Shown here: piece after piece, positions 63,246 through 64,000 of the stretch
Layout: every line of letters begins with the position of its first letter
Numbering within the stretch: the stretch's first letter is position 1
NCBI GenBank assembly: GCA_024233785.1
Contig: JACKPD010000016.1
Span: 1 to 64,000 of the forward strand
Source of the DNA: Spirochaetales bacterium
GTDB lineage: Bacteria > Spirochaetota > Spirochaetia > CADAEX01
DNA: 64,000 nt
Reading direction: 5' to 3'
Notes under the pieces: generated by a model
Databases searched by the model: none
Seen by the model: only the letters and a program-made list of their open reading frames with translations
Told to the model about the DNA's origin: nothing
Made by a program: the position numbers and the translations under genes

Positions 63246-64000
63246 ATGAAAATGGCCAATAGAACCAGGCTTGCCTATAGTGAGGGAATTGTATCAGTAA
63301 TAATAAACACACTGCTTTTCGCGCTTAAATTATGGGCAGGTACCATAACAGGCTCAATTGCAGTTATTGCTGACGCCTGGCACACATTATCTGATTCACT
63401 TACTTCCGTAATTGTAATTTTCGGAGCAAAGTCGGCAAATAAACCCGCGGACAAAGAACATCCGTTCGGACATGGAAGATCTGAACTTATTACATCAATA
63501 GTCATTGGGGTACTTCTTAGCGTCGTAGGAATTAATTTCATAACCGAATCAGTTCACAGGCTTTACATCAGGGTAAGATCGGATTATTCTATCTCTGTTC
63601 TTGCAGTTATGGCTGTATCAGTTGTTTTAAAGGAAGCGCTGGCCCAGTTTTCTTTCTGGGCGTACAGAAGAACAGGGTCAACAGCCTTAAAGGCAGACGG
63701 CTGGCACCACAGAAGCGACTCGCTGGCTTCCCTGTTGATTGTAGCAGGGATCTTTTTCAGCCGTATGTTCTGGTGGATAGATGCGGTTCTCGGCCTGATT
63801 GTTTCTGTAATAATAATAATATCTGCCGTTTCGATTATCAGGGAAGGCGCGGCTCCTCTGCTAGGGGAATCCCCCGACAAGGCGTTGATCAGGAAGGTCA
63901 AAGCACTCGTCCGGGAGAATACCGGATCAGACAACCATCTGCATCATCTGCACCTTCACAGGTATGGACATCATACAGAGCTGACTTTCCATATATGCCT
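63246..64000 (+). CDS. Cation diffusion facilitator transporter, 5' part
   Basis: First ~251 residues of a CDF divalent metal exporter (zinc, iron or manganese out of the cytoplasm in exchange for protons). Helices I-VI are visible. The metal site of helix II is HTLSDSL preceded by ADAW, and that of helix V is WHHRSDSLASL (the HxxxD pattern). HGRSE after helix II is also conserved. The cytoplasmic domain begins with the His-rich segment HLHHLHLHRYGHHTELTFH and runs off the end of the window. CAGGAGA lies 11 nt upstream of the ATG; an ATG two codons later is possible. Confidence 0.93.
   Translation, partial: MKMANRTRLAYSEGIVSVIINTLLFALKLWAGTITGSIAVIADAWHTLSDSLTSVIVIFGAKSANKPADKEHPFGHGRSELITSIVIGVLLSVVGINFITESVHRLYIRVRSDYSISVLAVMAVSVVLKEALAQFSFWAYRRTGSTALKADGWHHRSDSLASLLIVAGIFFSRMFWWIDAVLGLIVSVIIIISAVSIIREGAAPLLGESPDKALIRKVKALVRENTGSDNHLHHLHLHRYGHHTELTFHIC

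Noticed and set aside
1..64000. CRISPR arrays, tRNA or rRNA genes, transposases or phage genes
   Set aside because: No regularly spaced repeats, no recognisable RNA genes and no integrase or transposase motifs were seen on either strand.

Overview
The window reads as chromosomal DNA of a diderm, probably anaerobic bacterium, most likely a spirochaete (Spirochaetota). The clues are Cys-lipobox binding proteins, a small exported protein with beta-barrel character, TRAP and BMP/DUF3798-type importers, a TPR-tailed alarmone synthetase, many sensor kinases, a GAF/HD-GYP protein and a fused 2-hydroxyacyl-CoA dehydratase activase. The taxonomic call is inferred from gene content, not from a marker gene. 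No rRNA, tRNA, CRISPR array, insertion sequence or prophage was seen. Most genes are on the minus strand, in tight operons with 1-14 nt overlaps.

Layout: (1) 1-2802, the end of an ABC-F ATPase and a chemotaxis receptor. (2) 3042-7660, a FadR-type regulator, MBL-fold hydrolase and TRAP transporter operon, with a well-defined promoter, operator and probable CTG start. (3) 7826-14683, a CGGC protein, a small membrane protein and the operon oppABCDF. (4) 14787-20185, a MATE exporter, a HAD phosphatase, and an ABC-2 exporter coupled to a small membrane protein and a TPR-tailed RelA/SpoT synthetase. (5) 20511-22679, an exported protein, an isoprenylcysteine-methyltransferase-like enzyme and a membrane LuxR regulator. 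(6) 22687-32396 on the minus strand: dhaKLM with a full-length Enzyme I, then an NMT1/THI5-type binding protein overlapping a hybrid histidine kinase, then serA and a flavoprotein lacking a normal start codon. (7) 32504-36206, an aldo/keto reductase and a large 5TM-PAS-GAF hybrid kinase. (8) 36277-42311, a BMP/DUF3798 ABC importer with two accessory genes. (9) 42455-49015, a 1527-aa CoA-dehydratase activase fusion, an RRM protein and a FecR protein.

(10) 49231-53310 is the most interesting region. On the minus strand, a promoter drives an ArsM-like methyltransferase, then a 31-codon Cys-containing peptide gene. A strong hairpin with a T-tract follows, then a radical SAM/SPASM protein with an N-terminal recognition-like domain, then a thioredoxin-thioredoxin reductase fusion. 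A 53-aa protein and a YdbC/PC4 protein follow. This looks like an undescribed RiPP-type peptide modification cassette: precursor, attenuator, maturase, redox partner and methyltransferase.

(11) 53532-64000 holds a secreted Gly-rich protein, a 52-aa membrane peptide, a GAF/HD-GYP protein, a cyclic-nucleotide-binding protein, nadC-nadA-nadB (NAD synthesis), exported MsrB-MsrA, a GNAT/histidine-kinase fusion and the start of a cation diffusion facilitator.
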